Assembly (NCBI GenBank): GCA_023052935.1
Contig: CM041294.1
Coordinates: forward strand, 88,892,616-88,956,615
From: Piezodorus guildinii
Lineage: Eukaryota; Arthropoda; Insecta; Hemiptera; Pentatomidae
Direction: 5' to 3'
DNA length: 64,000 nucleotides
Shown piece by piece: positions 1-8,468 of the stretch. Numbering within the stretch: position 1 is the stretch's first letter; every line of letters starts with the position of its first letter. The notes under the pieces were generated by a model. The model was not told the DNA's origin. It did not search any database and saw only the letters and a list, made by a program, of their open reading frames with translations. A program made the position numbers and the translations under genes.

Positions 1-150
1 ATGTAGTACAAATCGTGATTCCGATTCTGTGCAATGTCAGGTTAGAGATAAAGATCCTTATCCTAGTTAAACCTGGATAGACGAAATTCCCACTGTAGCT
101 TCGTCTGATTAGCCACAGTTGCATAAGTGAATTAATAAACAAACAAACGA
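1..150 (+). repeat. SINE-A, 3' part (head outside the window)
   Basis: The stretch matches the distal body and tail of SINE-A seen in full at 29741-30013: the AAAGATCC...CCTAGTTAAACCTGGATAG block, then a TGATTAGCCACAG...GCATAAGTGA block, then a tail rich in AAATAAACAAAC. The 5' tRNA-like head lies beyond position 1. Confidence 0.8.
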
Positions 151-660
151 CAAATGTAATGTTTCTTTAAATTCGAGGTCTCAATAGCGGCTGTTACGAA
201 TATGCATTTGACCTAGTCTGGTAATCAGGATTGCTTTAAAAACTCCTGCTTCACTGACAGATCCCTTAAAATTAATCACAATAGTTCCTATACATTCCTT
301 TTTATTTTTTAAGTCGCTCCTTGAGCATCCTATTTATTATATTTTAATTATATATAATAGATTTATACTATATGTATTCTATATAATCTCGTATCACCAG
401 CTTTGGAATTCTCCCCCTCTAACTCATCCGCCATGCTGCTATTATTTATTCAAATACCTTATTTTTCAGTGCCTTCTCGCATCCCAAGAAGAGGATGTCT
501 GACAATAAGAATATTTACCGTTAACATTTGTTTATTATTATTGCTTGAGTTTTAGTTGGGTTGTAATAAATATTTTATTTGTGTTAAATTGTTTGCCAGG
601 GCTAAGAAATTTCTTTAATCTGACATGTCCTGGCAGGAGTATCGCAAAGATTGATACGGG
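151..660. other. AT-rich spacer, no gene seen
   Basis: No long reading frame, tRNA-like box or recognisable repeat end. The most AT-rich part is 290-390. Confidence 0.6.
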
Positions 661-704
661 ATCCTCTCCTATACTTCATATGACATATGATGTATAGGAG
701 AGGA
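661..704. repeat. Short inverted repeat (hairpin)
   Basis: CCTCTCCTATAC near 662 is mirrored by GTATAGGAGAGG ending near 704, giving about 20 paired bases with one mismatch round an ATATG centre. It lies just upstream of the J3 remnant at 730. Confidence 0.7.
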
Positions 705-729
705 GCACATGGCATACTAATACACACAT

Positions 730-757
730 ACAAACTCCTATACACACATGACATACC
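730..757 (+). pseudogene. J3 LINE reverse transcriptase, left remnant split by R1-like insertion
   Basis: The bases translate as LLYTHDIP, matching the residues before the catalytic YADD box in Jockey-type RTs (compare ILYTADIP in J1 ORF2). The next residues of the same domain (THDIP then YTDD) resume at 1829. The 12-bp ACATGACATACC at 746-757 is repeated at 1829-1840, so this is one relic cut by a later LINE insertion. Confidence 0.65.
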
Positions 758-802
758 GTTATTTTATTTTATTTTTCTCCCTGCCCGGCCTTTTAGTCAA
801 TT

Positions 803-848
803 GCAGCAGTGGGATGGTAAGCATGACTGCATAACAACCCACTGCTGC
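803..848 (-). other. 3' UTR hairpin of the R1-like element
   Basis: GCAGCAGTGGG at 803-813 is perfectly complementary to CCCACTGCTGC at 838-848, an 11-bp stem with a 24-nt loop close to the element's 3' tail. A role in recognition by the element's own RT is inference only. Confidence 0.6.
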
Positions 849-890
849 TATTAAAGCGGTAACAATGTTATCCTGTGCACACAGGTCGCA

Positions 891-1661
891 TTAGTCTTCA
901 GATCGGCCAACGTCGTGCTCCACTCCTCCTCCGTCCGGCGGCCTGCCTGGAACTGGGCCTTCCTCTCTCCTCCTCCGGTCCATGTGGGTAGCAGTTCCGC
1001 CTCCTCTTCCTCGCCTGTCCAGAGGTCCTCGTAGGGCGGGTCTTCGGCAAATATTGAAGTGGGCTGGCCCAATAGCGGTTTTCCACCCGTACACAAACTT
1101 TTTGTAGTACGGGTAGTTATGCCTATTGACCAGTCGGGAAAAATCGTTTTCTGTGAGGATGTAGAGACCTGTATCCCTCGATAATTTAGCCCTTCTTATT
1201 GAATCGAAGGCGGTGCAGTCCATGATGACGTGCTCAGCAGTTTCCGGGACGTAGCAGATAGGCCATGGGGGGTTAATGTCTATTCCATGGTAATTAAGCT
1301 TTAAGCGGAACTCCCCATGCCCTACAAGGAATAGCGAGAGCCAGTAGTCCGGGAGGACCCAATTTGCTTCCAGTTGTGACTGGACAGTGAGGAAGTATTT
1401 CCTTAGTGTTGAACCTTTCGGACTGGTCACCCACCTCCGGTTCCACTCTTCTATTGTATCCTCCCGGATGATTGCTTTCCATTTCGATTGGTTCTCGCTT
1501 ATCCTCAGCTGAAGATATTCAGGCAGACTTCCTGAGCCCTCCCTTTTAAATTTATACTTCATCATGTCTTCACGCAGGAGAAGGTCGAGAGGTACTCCTC
1601 CCGGTAAGACTTGCACCGCCTTATGGGATACAGTTCGATACGCCCGGGTGACTCGCAGCAA
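891..1661 (-). pseudogene. R1-clade LINE ORF2, C-terminal fragment
   Basis: A 256-codon open stretch, here opened at a TTG; a stop at 1668-1670 breaks the frame upstream. The first residues, LRVTRAYRTVSHKAVQVL then GVPLDLLLRE, match the conserved block after the RT domain of R1-clade elements. Near the middle CYVPETAEHVIMDC gives the C...H...C arrangement of the C-terminal zinc-knuckle-like motif of this clade. In life the full protein would make cDNA by target-primed reverse transcription. Here the RT palm, fingers and endonuclease are absent, so it cannot be functional. The last ~60 residues are rich in Arg, Gly and Pro and are higher in GC than the surroundings. Clade assignment rests on motifs only; LOA-like elements are the main alternative. 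Confidence 0.8.
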
Positions 1662-1828
1662 AGCCGTTCACTGGATTGTTGCCAATCTGCTTTTCTGTCG
1701 GTGCGAGGGGTTCTGGTTTCATGCAGGAGACGCATACCTTAGGATACCCACCACTACACCTCGGTATATAGTCATGGTAGCTGGGTACCTAAGGCCCTAA
1801 AAGGAGCCTCCTACACGACTAAGGCCGT

Positions 1829-2570
1829 ACATGACATACCAACTTACCCCACCACATTGCCTGCTACGTACACTGACGATACTGCAAATTTAGCATCAAA
1901 CGATGATCCCATACTGGGGTCTCCCTGAATGTACAAAATTCCTAATGCTCCTCCTAAATTGATACTCTCTTTGGAAAATTCGATTAAATCATGACATTTC
2001 AAAACATGTAACGTTCACACTACGACAAAACACTTGTTCTCCAATTTTTATCGACAACGACCAAATTCCTCAAACTAACTCTGTACATTACCTAGGAGTG
2101 GCACTCTGATCGAAGGATGACTTGGGGCCCACATGTCAAGATGAAAAGACAGACTCTCAACCACCGGATGAACTACACTATCTTCTATCTAAATCATCAA
2201 AACTAAACATTAGACAGAAACGGAATACATACACATAACTACTTAACCCAATATGGACGTGCACTTTACAGATTTATGGATCTTCAAAAAAGACTCACGA
2301 ACAAAAACTGCAATAATTTTAAGACTCATATCGACAGCTTTATACGTAAACAGCAGAACCCTACAAACGGACTAACAACAACCAACAGTTTACCAAAACA
2401 TACGAACTCTCTATCCTCGTTTTCACTGTAAACGACAATAGATTGGTTAACGTCATGTCATCAATAACTGAAATACCAGTCAGAAGAAGGCTAATGAGAA
2501 GCTGGATGAAAGACCTCCTCTGCTAATTTAAAGCCTAGGAAGGGGTGCTACTGGGCACTTTCCTACCCCA
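1829..2570 (+). pseudogene. J3 LINE ORF2, C-terminal part, degenerate
   Basis: Continues the remnant at 730-757. The frames read THDIPTYPTTLPATYTDDTA (YADD box with A changed to T), later FTLRQNTCSPIFIDNDQIPQ, YLGVAL, TWGPHVKMKRQTL and near the end EIPVRRRLMRSWMKDLL then a stop. The order matches the palm, thumb and tail of the J3 copies at 53664-54370 and 60790-61890. Several stops and frameshifts break it, for example at the TGA after GCACTC near 2107. It cannot encode a working protein. Confidence 0.75.
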
Positions 2571-3100
2571 TACCTACCATGTCTACTGCTTATGTTTTAT
2601 ATAGCAAATTTGTTTACTTTAACTTCTGACAGGTGCGAATGAAAATATGAAGAAAAAAAAAGTTAAATTATTTTATTTTTCATTAATTTTATGCATTGGC
2701 CAGATGTAGGTCTCATGTTATTTCAAATCTGGAGAATTTGTCTCAGAATAAAGTTTTTTTTTTCTTCGTTATTTCTTCTATTATATATAAGACTACTGGT
2801 CGCCTATAGAAAAGAAAATACTTTATAAATTTTTTTTTAGTCTATAACCTCTTTTAGTCTATAACTAACATTGAGGTAGTTGCCGATTGCAAATTTCCGT
2901 GTTACCTACTGCCAATGCCTTTCGATATAAGATAATGCCTCTACAATATATTCTCTTCTAGGCAACTGTTTTGAGATGCAGATTTTCCTGACTTGTCAGC
3001 ATATTCTCTCCTAGCCTCATATTTATAGTTTCTTCCTTTTATTCAAATTTCCCTAATGATATGAATTATTTATTATCAAAGGAGTGGTCTAGTGCAGTGG
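2571..3100. other. AT-rich spacer after the J3 relic
   Basis: Holds poly-A/T runs (2650-2662, 2754-2763, 2828-2839) and no recognisable gene. The first ~60 bases may be the 3' UTR of the J3 copy. Confidence 0.5.
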
Positions 3101-3102
3101 TG

Positions 3103-3462
3103 AGCCTAAGCCACTAAAGTTTTTTCCTACAGTTCATAAAGCTGGAAAAGATACACAGAACTGTGTAATTTATTAAAGAGAGGTAAAGATAAGAAATGAT
3201 ATGTTGGAGAAGACTTAAGTACTGTTTTTGTTGACACATGCTAATAAGGAAGTGAAGATCAAGTGCCCTCAAGACCTTTAGGTAAAGGACACTCCAATTT
3301 AAGGGAGTGGGGAGCTGTCCTCTTCTGAGTAGAAACCAGTTCTCTGCCTCAATGGGGTATCATTACGTGCAAGCTAGCCACGTTTTATTTTACTTTTATT
3401 GATTTATTTTATTTTTTGAAGCAGATATCTGGTTATTTTCAAAGTTTTTAGATAGTCTTTTT
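3103..3462. repeat. ~300-bp repeat, copy 1 of 2 (other copy at 30489-30830)
   Basis: Nearly identical over about 290 bases to 30489-30783, with a handful of substitutions and small indels; looser similarity (GATATCTGGTTATTTTCAAAG) continues to about 3460. The shared core holds a small hairpin (CACTCC...GGAGTG near 3290-3309). No reading frame is kept. On the minus strand TGGCTAGCTTGCACG and TGGTTTCTACTC could be decayed Pol III A and B boxes, so a SINE is possible but not shown. Confidence 0.75.
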
Positions 3463-3464
3463 TC

Positions 3465-3815
3465 TTTCACTTACGAGAAAATTTTCGAATTCAGTTTTCA
3501 ACGGAAATACGCGTTTGAGGATCCCCTGAGTCCAAATAACCAAGTCCCTCAAGGAGGTCTCTGTGTGTGCGGCTCTATCTCGAAAACGAAAAGTCCAATG
3601 AAACCGAAATTTCATAATTAAGACAACTATACGAGATGTTTAAGAAACTTTTTCTTCAAAATATACCATGCATTTTGTACCATTTTTTGATTTTCTCAAA
3701 ATCTGCTCTAACGACTTTGATTAAGCTCGCTATATCGATATAACATTTAATCGGTTTTAATATCAAGTTGGTTTCATTCTTATTGAATCAGTATGACAGG
3801 GTATTAATGTCAGTA
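3465..3815 (-). repeat. H repeat, 3'-end fragment
   Basis: Matches the 3' third of H in reverse: CTTTCACTTAC, then TTTTCAACGGAAATACG, GAGTCCAAATAACCAAGTCC, a short GT-rich stretch, GAAACCGAAATTTCAT and CTCGCTATATCGATAT. The far half of the element is missing. Confidence 0.75.
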
Positions 3816-3883
3816 CTTTCCTAGTCTGCACGAAATAGTAGACACTTTTTTTTTACTATTATTCTTATATGCTATATATTTAC

Positions 3884-3885
<2 letters not shown>

Positions 3886-3971
<86 letters not shown>
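3886..3971. repeat. (TA)n microsatellite
   Basis: About 85 bases of nearly pure TA with one AA interruption near 3940. Confidence 0.95.
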
Positions 3972-3977
<6 letters not shown>

Positions 3978-4089
3978 GGTATTGGACAATGATGACATTT
4001 TTTTCATCTTAAGTCAAAATCATTTGATGTTTTTAGTTGCATTTTATTGTATAAAAAAAAAACTATATAAATACTAATTATTGATTTAT

Positions 4090-4245
4090 TTTACTATTTT
4101 TAGGAGATATCTTGTGATTTTATAAGTTTTGGGATTGCGAAAATATTCGAATTCCATTTTTCACCAAAAATACACATTTTAGGATCTCCTCATGAGTCCA
4201 AATAACCGAGTTTCGCAAAAAGATGGGATGTATAGCTCAAAAAAA
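4090..4245 (-). repeat. H repeat, short diverged 3' fragment
   Basis: TTGCGAAAATATTCGAATTCC, AAAAATACACATTTTAGG and GAGTCCAAATAACCGAGT match the 3' end of H in reverse. It stops at a poly-A run at 4240. Confidence 0.6.
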
Positions 4246-4307
4246 AAAAAAAAAAGGTTTGGAAAATTGATTTTTTTTATTTTAAGAGCGTATGTATCCT
4301 CACATAA

Positions 4308-4860
4308 GACCAAAACGACAAAAAAACTGCTCGAAGATACCGATACAACAATTCCTAGACAAATGATCAAAACTTCCAGTTTATTACAACAAGCACATTT
4401 ACATCACTTTTAACATTCCTATTCGGACATCTGTAATCGAGCTTTAGGGCTCTACTTGACCATCTGATTCCTCCCGCATCCCATCATTACAATCCAAAAT
4501 TTTTCCCAAAATCTTGAACGCCGCTTATTTTTCACTCATCGACTCCTCCACAATGACCTAAACATCTCATTTGTTACAGACATAGCCCACGATAGATACA
4601 CCTCTATTAATTCCAAACTCCCTGCCCACACAAATCCACTTGTCCGTAACCTATCGTCCTAAGATATTCCTAATAAGCCTCCGAGGTGATTGAAAAGAAG
4701 TTGGCCTCGGGACCTACTGCTTAAAATAGATAATGAAGAGCTACCACTGGATGGTTCTTTCTCAAGACATTTCCACGACTTTTCTTCACTCTGCATATTT
4801 AATCATTGTCTTGTACAATAAAGTTGTGAATTACAATAAATGTGTAAATTAAAGAGCGAA
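4308..4860 (+). pseudogene. J2 LINE ORF2 C-terminus and 3' UTR, degenerate
   Basis: Frames read KTKTTKKLLEDTDT, then RIPSLQSKIFPKILNAAYFS-like, HNDLNISFVTDIAHDRYTS and NKPPR-L-KRSWPRDLL, aligning with the intact-frame J2 copy at 23701-24249. Several frameshifts and stops are present. The 3' UTR runs to an AATAAA-rich end near 4850, again like the 23.7 kb copy. 5' truncated, dead. Confidence 0.75.
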
Positions 4861-5438
4861 TATGCCTGAGATGTTACAGCAGCATTTTGTTGTTTTTTTA
4901 AGAAAGCCTATGTTTTTGATTTTCCGTCATCCTATATCCTTTTAACAGTCCCAATAATTTGCTTACATTAAGTAGATAACTAGCTAAGTTTAAGTCTGAA
5001 TATTTTATATTATTTGTTGTCTTATTATTCATTTGCTGTAAGAAACTTGACGTCAACTGCGGTATTGAAGTTTGTGTTCAGGCGCCACCAACTCCCACAA
5101 GAGCTCACAACTACATTCCGATACGCCTACAAGTTTTCGACAGGCATAATATTGATTAGAGTCATCAGGTTAAATTGATAATGTATACATTGTTTTTTAT
5201 AAACTTGACTATAATTTTCTAACATTAACAATTTCCTGGCTGATAACATGAGAAGAAAAAAGATTTAGTAAAAATCTCTGGTGTGGCTATACATAACTTT
5301 CACTAACAACATTGTATGAAATTAAAATTTATATTTAGTGTTAAAAAATAATAAGAACAGTTTCAGTATATCCTCTAGGGAAACATATGTTTTTTACAAA
5401 ATATTCTAAAAGTAAAAATTTACAGCATCATAAAAAAA
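4861..5438. other. AT-rich spacer
   Basis: No gene seen. A slightly GC-richer patch at 5040-5110 has no recognisable coding or RNA signature. Confidence 0.5.
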
Positions 5439-6398
5439 TCTGGTGCGCGCAACAAAGGACTTTTACTAGCACCCGTTCCTTTAAAATGAGTTTAGGAATT
5501 TTTAAATACATTTAAAGATGAAAATAAATTGATAAAGAATGAATTACCTAGAGTTTTAATAGATTATCTATTATAATATTAGCTACGACAATCAGCTAGT
5601 TAATCGACTTTTCATCATTCTCCGTTAACTTATATAAGTTGGGTTATAAAATAATAATTATTCTAAAATCTTTAGCTTTTCAAAGATATGTTATTCACCT
5701 ATATTAGATTTCTTTTGTTCGAAAACACAAAAACTGAATTAAAAACTATTTTTGCTGTTTTCTCCTTCAGTTGGATATCGAATACGTTCAAAATTTATAT
5801 TTATTCATTATTAATCGATGCCAACAACATGATATGGTTGATTTTTTTTAAATCGATGAAATAAAAAGTACTTTACTTGAAGGAATTAGTCCGGGTGGCG
5901 GTCATTAAATGAAACAACTAAATAGTTTTAACTGTTTCAGTGATTCTCAACGGTCAACTAATTATATCCACAATGATAAAAGTACTTTAGTTGAAGAAAA
6001 TTTAAAATATCATAAGCATTTAAGCCCTGTAAGACTATTTCAATCAGAATAAAATCTACATCATATTAAAGCTTATCAAATTTTACATCGATATAGCGAG
6101 TTTACTCAAAATCGTTGGAGCCGTTTTCGAGAATATCGTAAAAAGGTGCAAAATGCATGGTATAAAGTGGCTCTTCTGGTTAGCCAATTTTATGAAAATG
6201 TATTTGTAACATTTCAGGCGTATAGTTGTCTTAAATATAAAATTTCAGTTGCATAGGGCTTTTCGTTTCCGCCGGGAGTTACCACACACGAAAACATAAC
6301 CACACACAGACCTTTTTGCGGGACTTGGTTATTTGGCCTCAGGGGACCCTAAAACGTGTATTTCCGTTGAAAACGGATTATAGTAAGTGAAAGTAAAA
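5439..6398 (+). repeat. H repeat, near-complete, interrupted by an F element
   Basis: Begins TCTGGTGCGCGCAACA and ends GTAAGTGAAAGTAAAA, the two ends of the family. It is split at 5876-5975 by a short F element. Internal landmarks GATATAGCGAGTTTACTC and GGACTTGGTTATTTGG are present. The usual CTATATATTTCATATATAG hairpin before the 3' end is deleted. Confidence 0.8.
5876..5975. mobile_element. F element, ~100-bp minimal form, with ~15-bp target duplication
   Basis: Starts CTTGAAGGAATTAGTCC and ends AATTATATCCACAATG, the same ends as the F copies at 32825 and 55195. The interior is almost wholly lost. It is flanked by ATAAAAAGTACTTTA (5861-5875) and ATAAAAGTACTTTA (5976-5989), an imperfect duplication of the H target, which proves insertion into H. 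Confidence 0.75.
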
Positions 6399-6480
6399 TC
6401 AGTTCTTTGAATGTTATTTCCTATTTAAATTTAAATACTTCTTTTGTCAAATGTAACTTGATGGTATTGTGGAAAACCTT

Positions 6481-6612
6481 TTTTTCAGGACTTCGTCATT
6501 AGGACTAAAGAGACCCTAAAACGTGCATTTCCCTTGAAAACTGGAATTCGAAATTTTTCACGATCGCAATACTTTCTCTTACTATATATTTCACATATAG
6601 ATAAGTAAAAGA
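6481..6612 (+). repeat. H repeat, 3'-end fragment
   Basis: Carries GAGACCCTAAAACGTG, ATTTCCCTTGAAAACTGG, CACGATCGCAATACTTTC and the terminal TATATTTCACATATAG hairpin followed by ATAAGTAAAAG. Confidence 0.75.
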
Positions 6613-7503
6613 ATAGCAAAGGTTACTATAATGAAATTATAAATACTATAATGAAACGTTTATTTTACAGTGAAACATCTGTTTTTATGAAATAATTTGA
6701 AAGTTGAAATGATTAAAGATTTGTAACAACTCTCCATTTATTTTAGCAACTTAAGTTTGATATTGTACGTAATATTTTTTCTAAAATATTTCGCACTGTA
6801 TAGAAGAATATAACGTACGTAACTCTACGTTAGTAACACTGAATTCGTCATATCTCCCTCATTTTAGCATAACAAATAACACATATTTATGGGCTTATAG
6901 CAACTTTATATTTATTTGTTCGATTTATTTTATTGCATATCAACTTTTTTAAAATCTTGCGCTTTCCAGTGGTATATGTTTTTTTTTATGTAACTACTTA
7001 TATTTTCAGATATAATTTTTTGATTACTGAGTTACAGAAAATTTATTTTTTCGCTTAAAGAAAAGCTAAAAAGCAATGTATTTTACTTATAAACCTTCAG
7101 GAAAGAATGCCCTAAATTATGGTGAAAATCGTATCAAAATCCGTCCAATGGTTAAGAGGGAGATCGCCGAGACCAAAATTGCTATATAATTTTATGTGTA
7201 TAAAGATAGGTTTATTATTTATAAATAACTATATAGAGTAATTGTTTATATTGCTGTTCAGATGCAATTAACTAATGTGAAAAACAATAGATAATTCAAA
7301 GGAAAATGGTCTATCACCACTGCTAATATAAAAACGCTATATCTCTGCTATTTTTAAACCGATTTTAATAATTATTTTTTCATTTTGTAGAAAGTTTAAT
7401 ATTTTTTTCGTTATTCCCTACATATTTGGGAACGCAGGCTGTCAAATTTTGTAGAAAGTTGGTTATTTTTTATATCAATTACTATTATAGAAGAGTAATT
7501 TAG
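6613..7503. other. AT-rich spacer with diverged repeat
   Basis: No gene. At 7130-7165 the sentence-like CAAAATCCGTCCAATGGTTA is of the kind found near ends of small DNA transposons and in the Y repeats (17.7 and 22.2 kb). Confidence 0.45.
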
Positions 7504-7942
7504 AATATGATTATATCAATTGGAACAATCTCTTCTAATTTTGTTTATATGTATTTATTTTTCAAAACATGTCAATAATAAATCTTATGACGTTTCGAGG
7601 TATCACATGCCTCATCTTCAGATGCTCAATATTATCTAAAATATAATTGAATAAATATTATAACTAATTATATAAACATTAAGAACATATTATCTATAAA
7701 TTAGAAATAATTTATCATTTAAACTATTTACATTCTGTTTAATATTATATATATACTTACATTAATTTCCATATTGTTACTCAATATAGGTCATTTAATA
7801 TTATAATTTATTCACATTATCAAATTTTAACTTTTCACCATCACATATTAATTTTTCTTGTGTGCTTGCAACTATCATGTGTACTAAACTAGTCTTTATC
7901 TAATGCCTGACAAGTTTTAAAAAATAAATACATATAAATAAA
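7504..7942. mobile_element. X element, left part (split by J1)
   Basis: The left end ATATGATTATATCAATTGG and following ATCTCTTCTAATTTT is matched in inverse by 12795-12829 (22 identical bases, then two mismatches in about 40). The arms continue on this side up to the J1 insertion point: AAATAAATACATATAAA near 7922-7938 is the complement of TTTATATGTATTTATTT at 7545-7561. X is thus a ~490-bp TIR element into one arm of which J1 inserted. A relative lies at 36955-37305. Confidence 0.75.
7589..7621 (-). ncRNA. Hammerhead-like motif in X
   Basis: On the minus strand: CTGAAGA (7615-7621), one extra base, a GAGG...CCTC stem, GAAAC (7592-7596), then GTC (7589-7591). This is the order of the hammerhead core. 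The extra base before helix II and the lack of room for a helix III loop make autonomous cleavage uncertain. Confidence 0.35.
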
Positions 7943-8468
7943 TTTTTTTTTTTTTTTTTTTTTTTTTTTATTTTATTGAGATATATTACAATTTGTTTCT
8001 ATATGAACATTAGTAATAGTGATATATGATCCCATTCACACAATATATACAATGATAAAGTCAAACAAATAAAATATAATATATATACAAAATAAGAAAA
8101 CAAACAACAACCTATAACTGAGATAAATACAAATAAATGATATATATAGAATTAAATAATAATAAATATAAAAACAAAACAAAACAAAACATTAACCTAT
8201 AATTGAGATAAATAAAAGTTTGCAGATAAACAAACATCATTCAAACAAACATAACTATATACAAAATATACAAGTGCTATAGAGGGACCCCAGACTGGGC
8301 TTTTCCCCCACTTGTGGAGGAAAAAGCGGAATCCAAAAGATCCTAGACCCTCGCTCTCAGCCGCGTCACTGGTGTGAATCAGTGGAGGCCGAACTAGGGC
8401 GTAATAGCCACAAACATACATTACATGAGTGGAGGATCTGACCAGTGTCAGAACTCCAATTTAAACGT
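7943..8468 (-). other. 3' UTR and poly(A) tail of J1
   Basis: Follows the ORF2 stop. It contains AAAACAAAACAAAAC-type repeats, a GC-richer block at 8280-8420, an AATAAAAT signal and 27 terminal A residues on the minus strand. Similar tails without ORFs lie at 24893-25250, 27826-28085, 48543-48672 and 60320-60445. Confidence 0.8.

Larger units (their letters stand above)
758..1828 (-). mobile_element. 5'-truncated R1-like non-LTR retrotransposon with 12-bp target duplication
   Basis: A minus-strand insertion of about 1.07 kb flanked by ACATGACATACC (746-757 and 1829-1840). The 3' end on the minus strand is the AAAATAAAATAAAATAA-type tail at 758-777, next to the target duplication as expected for target-primed reverse transcription. 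The body holds the C-terminal part of an R1-clade ORF2 (891-1661) and a 3' UTR with a hairpin (803-848). The 5' part, including endonuclease and RT catalytic domains, is missing. It lies inside a J3 relic and is therefore younger than it. Confidence 0.85.
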
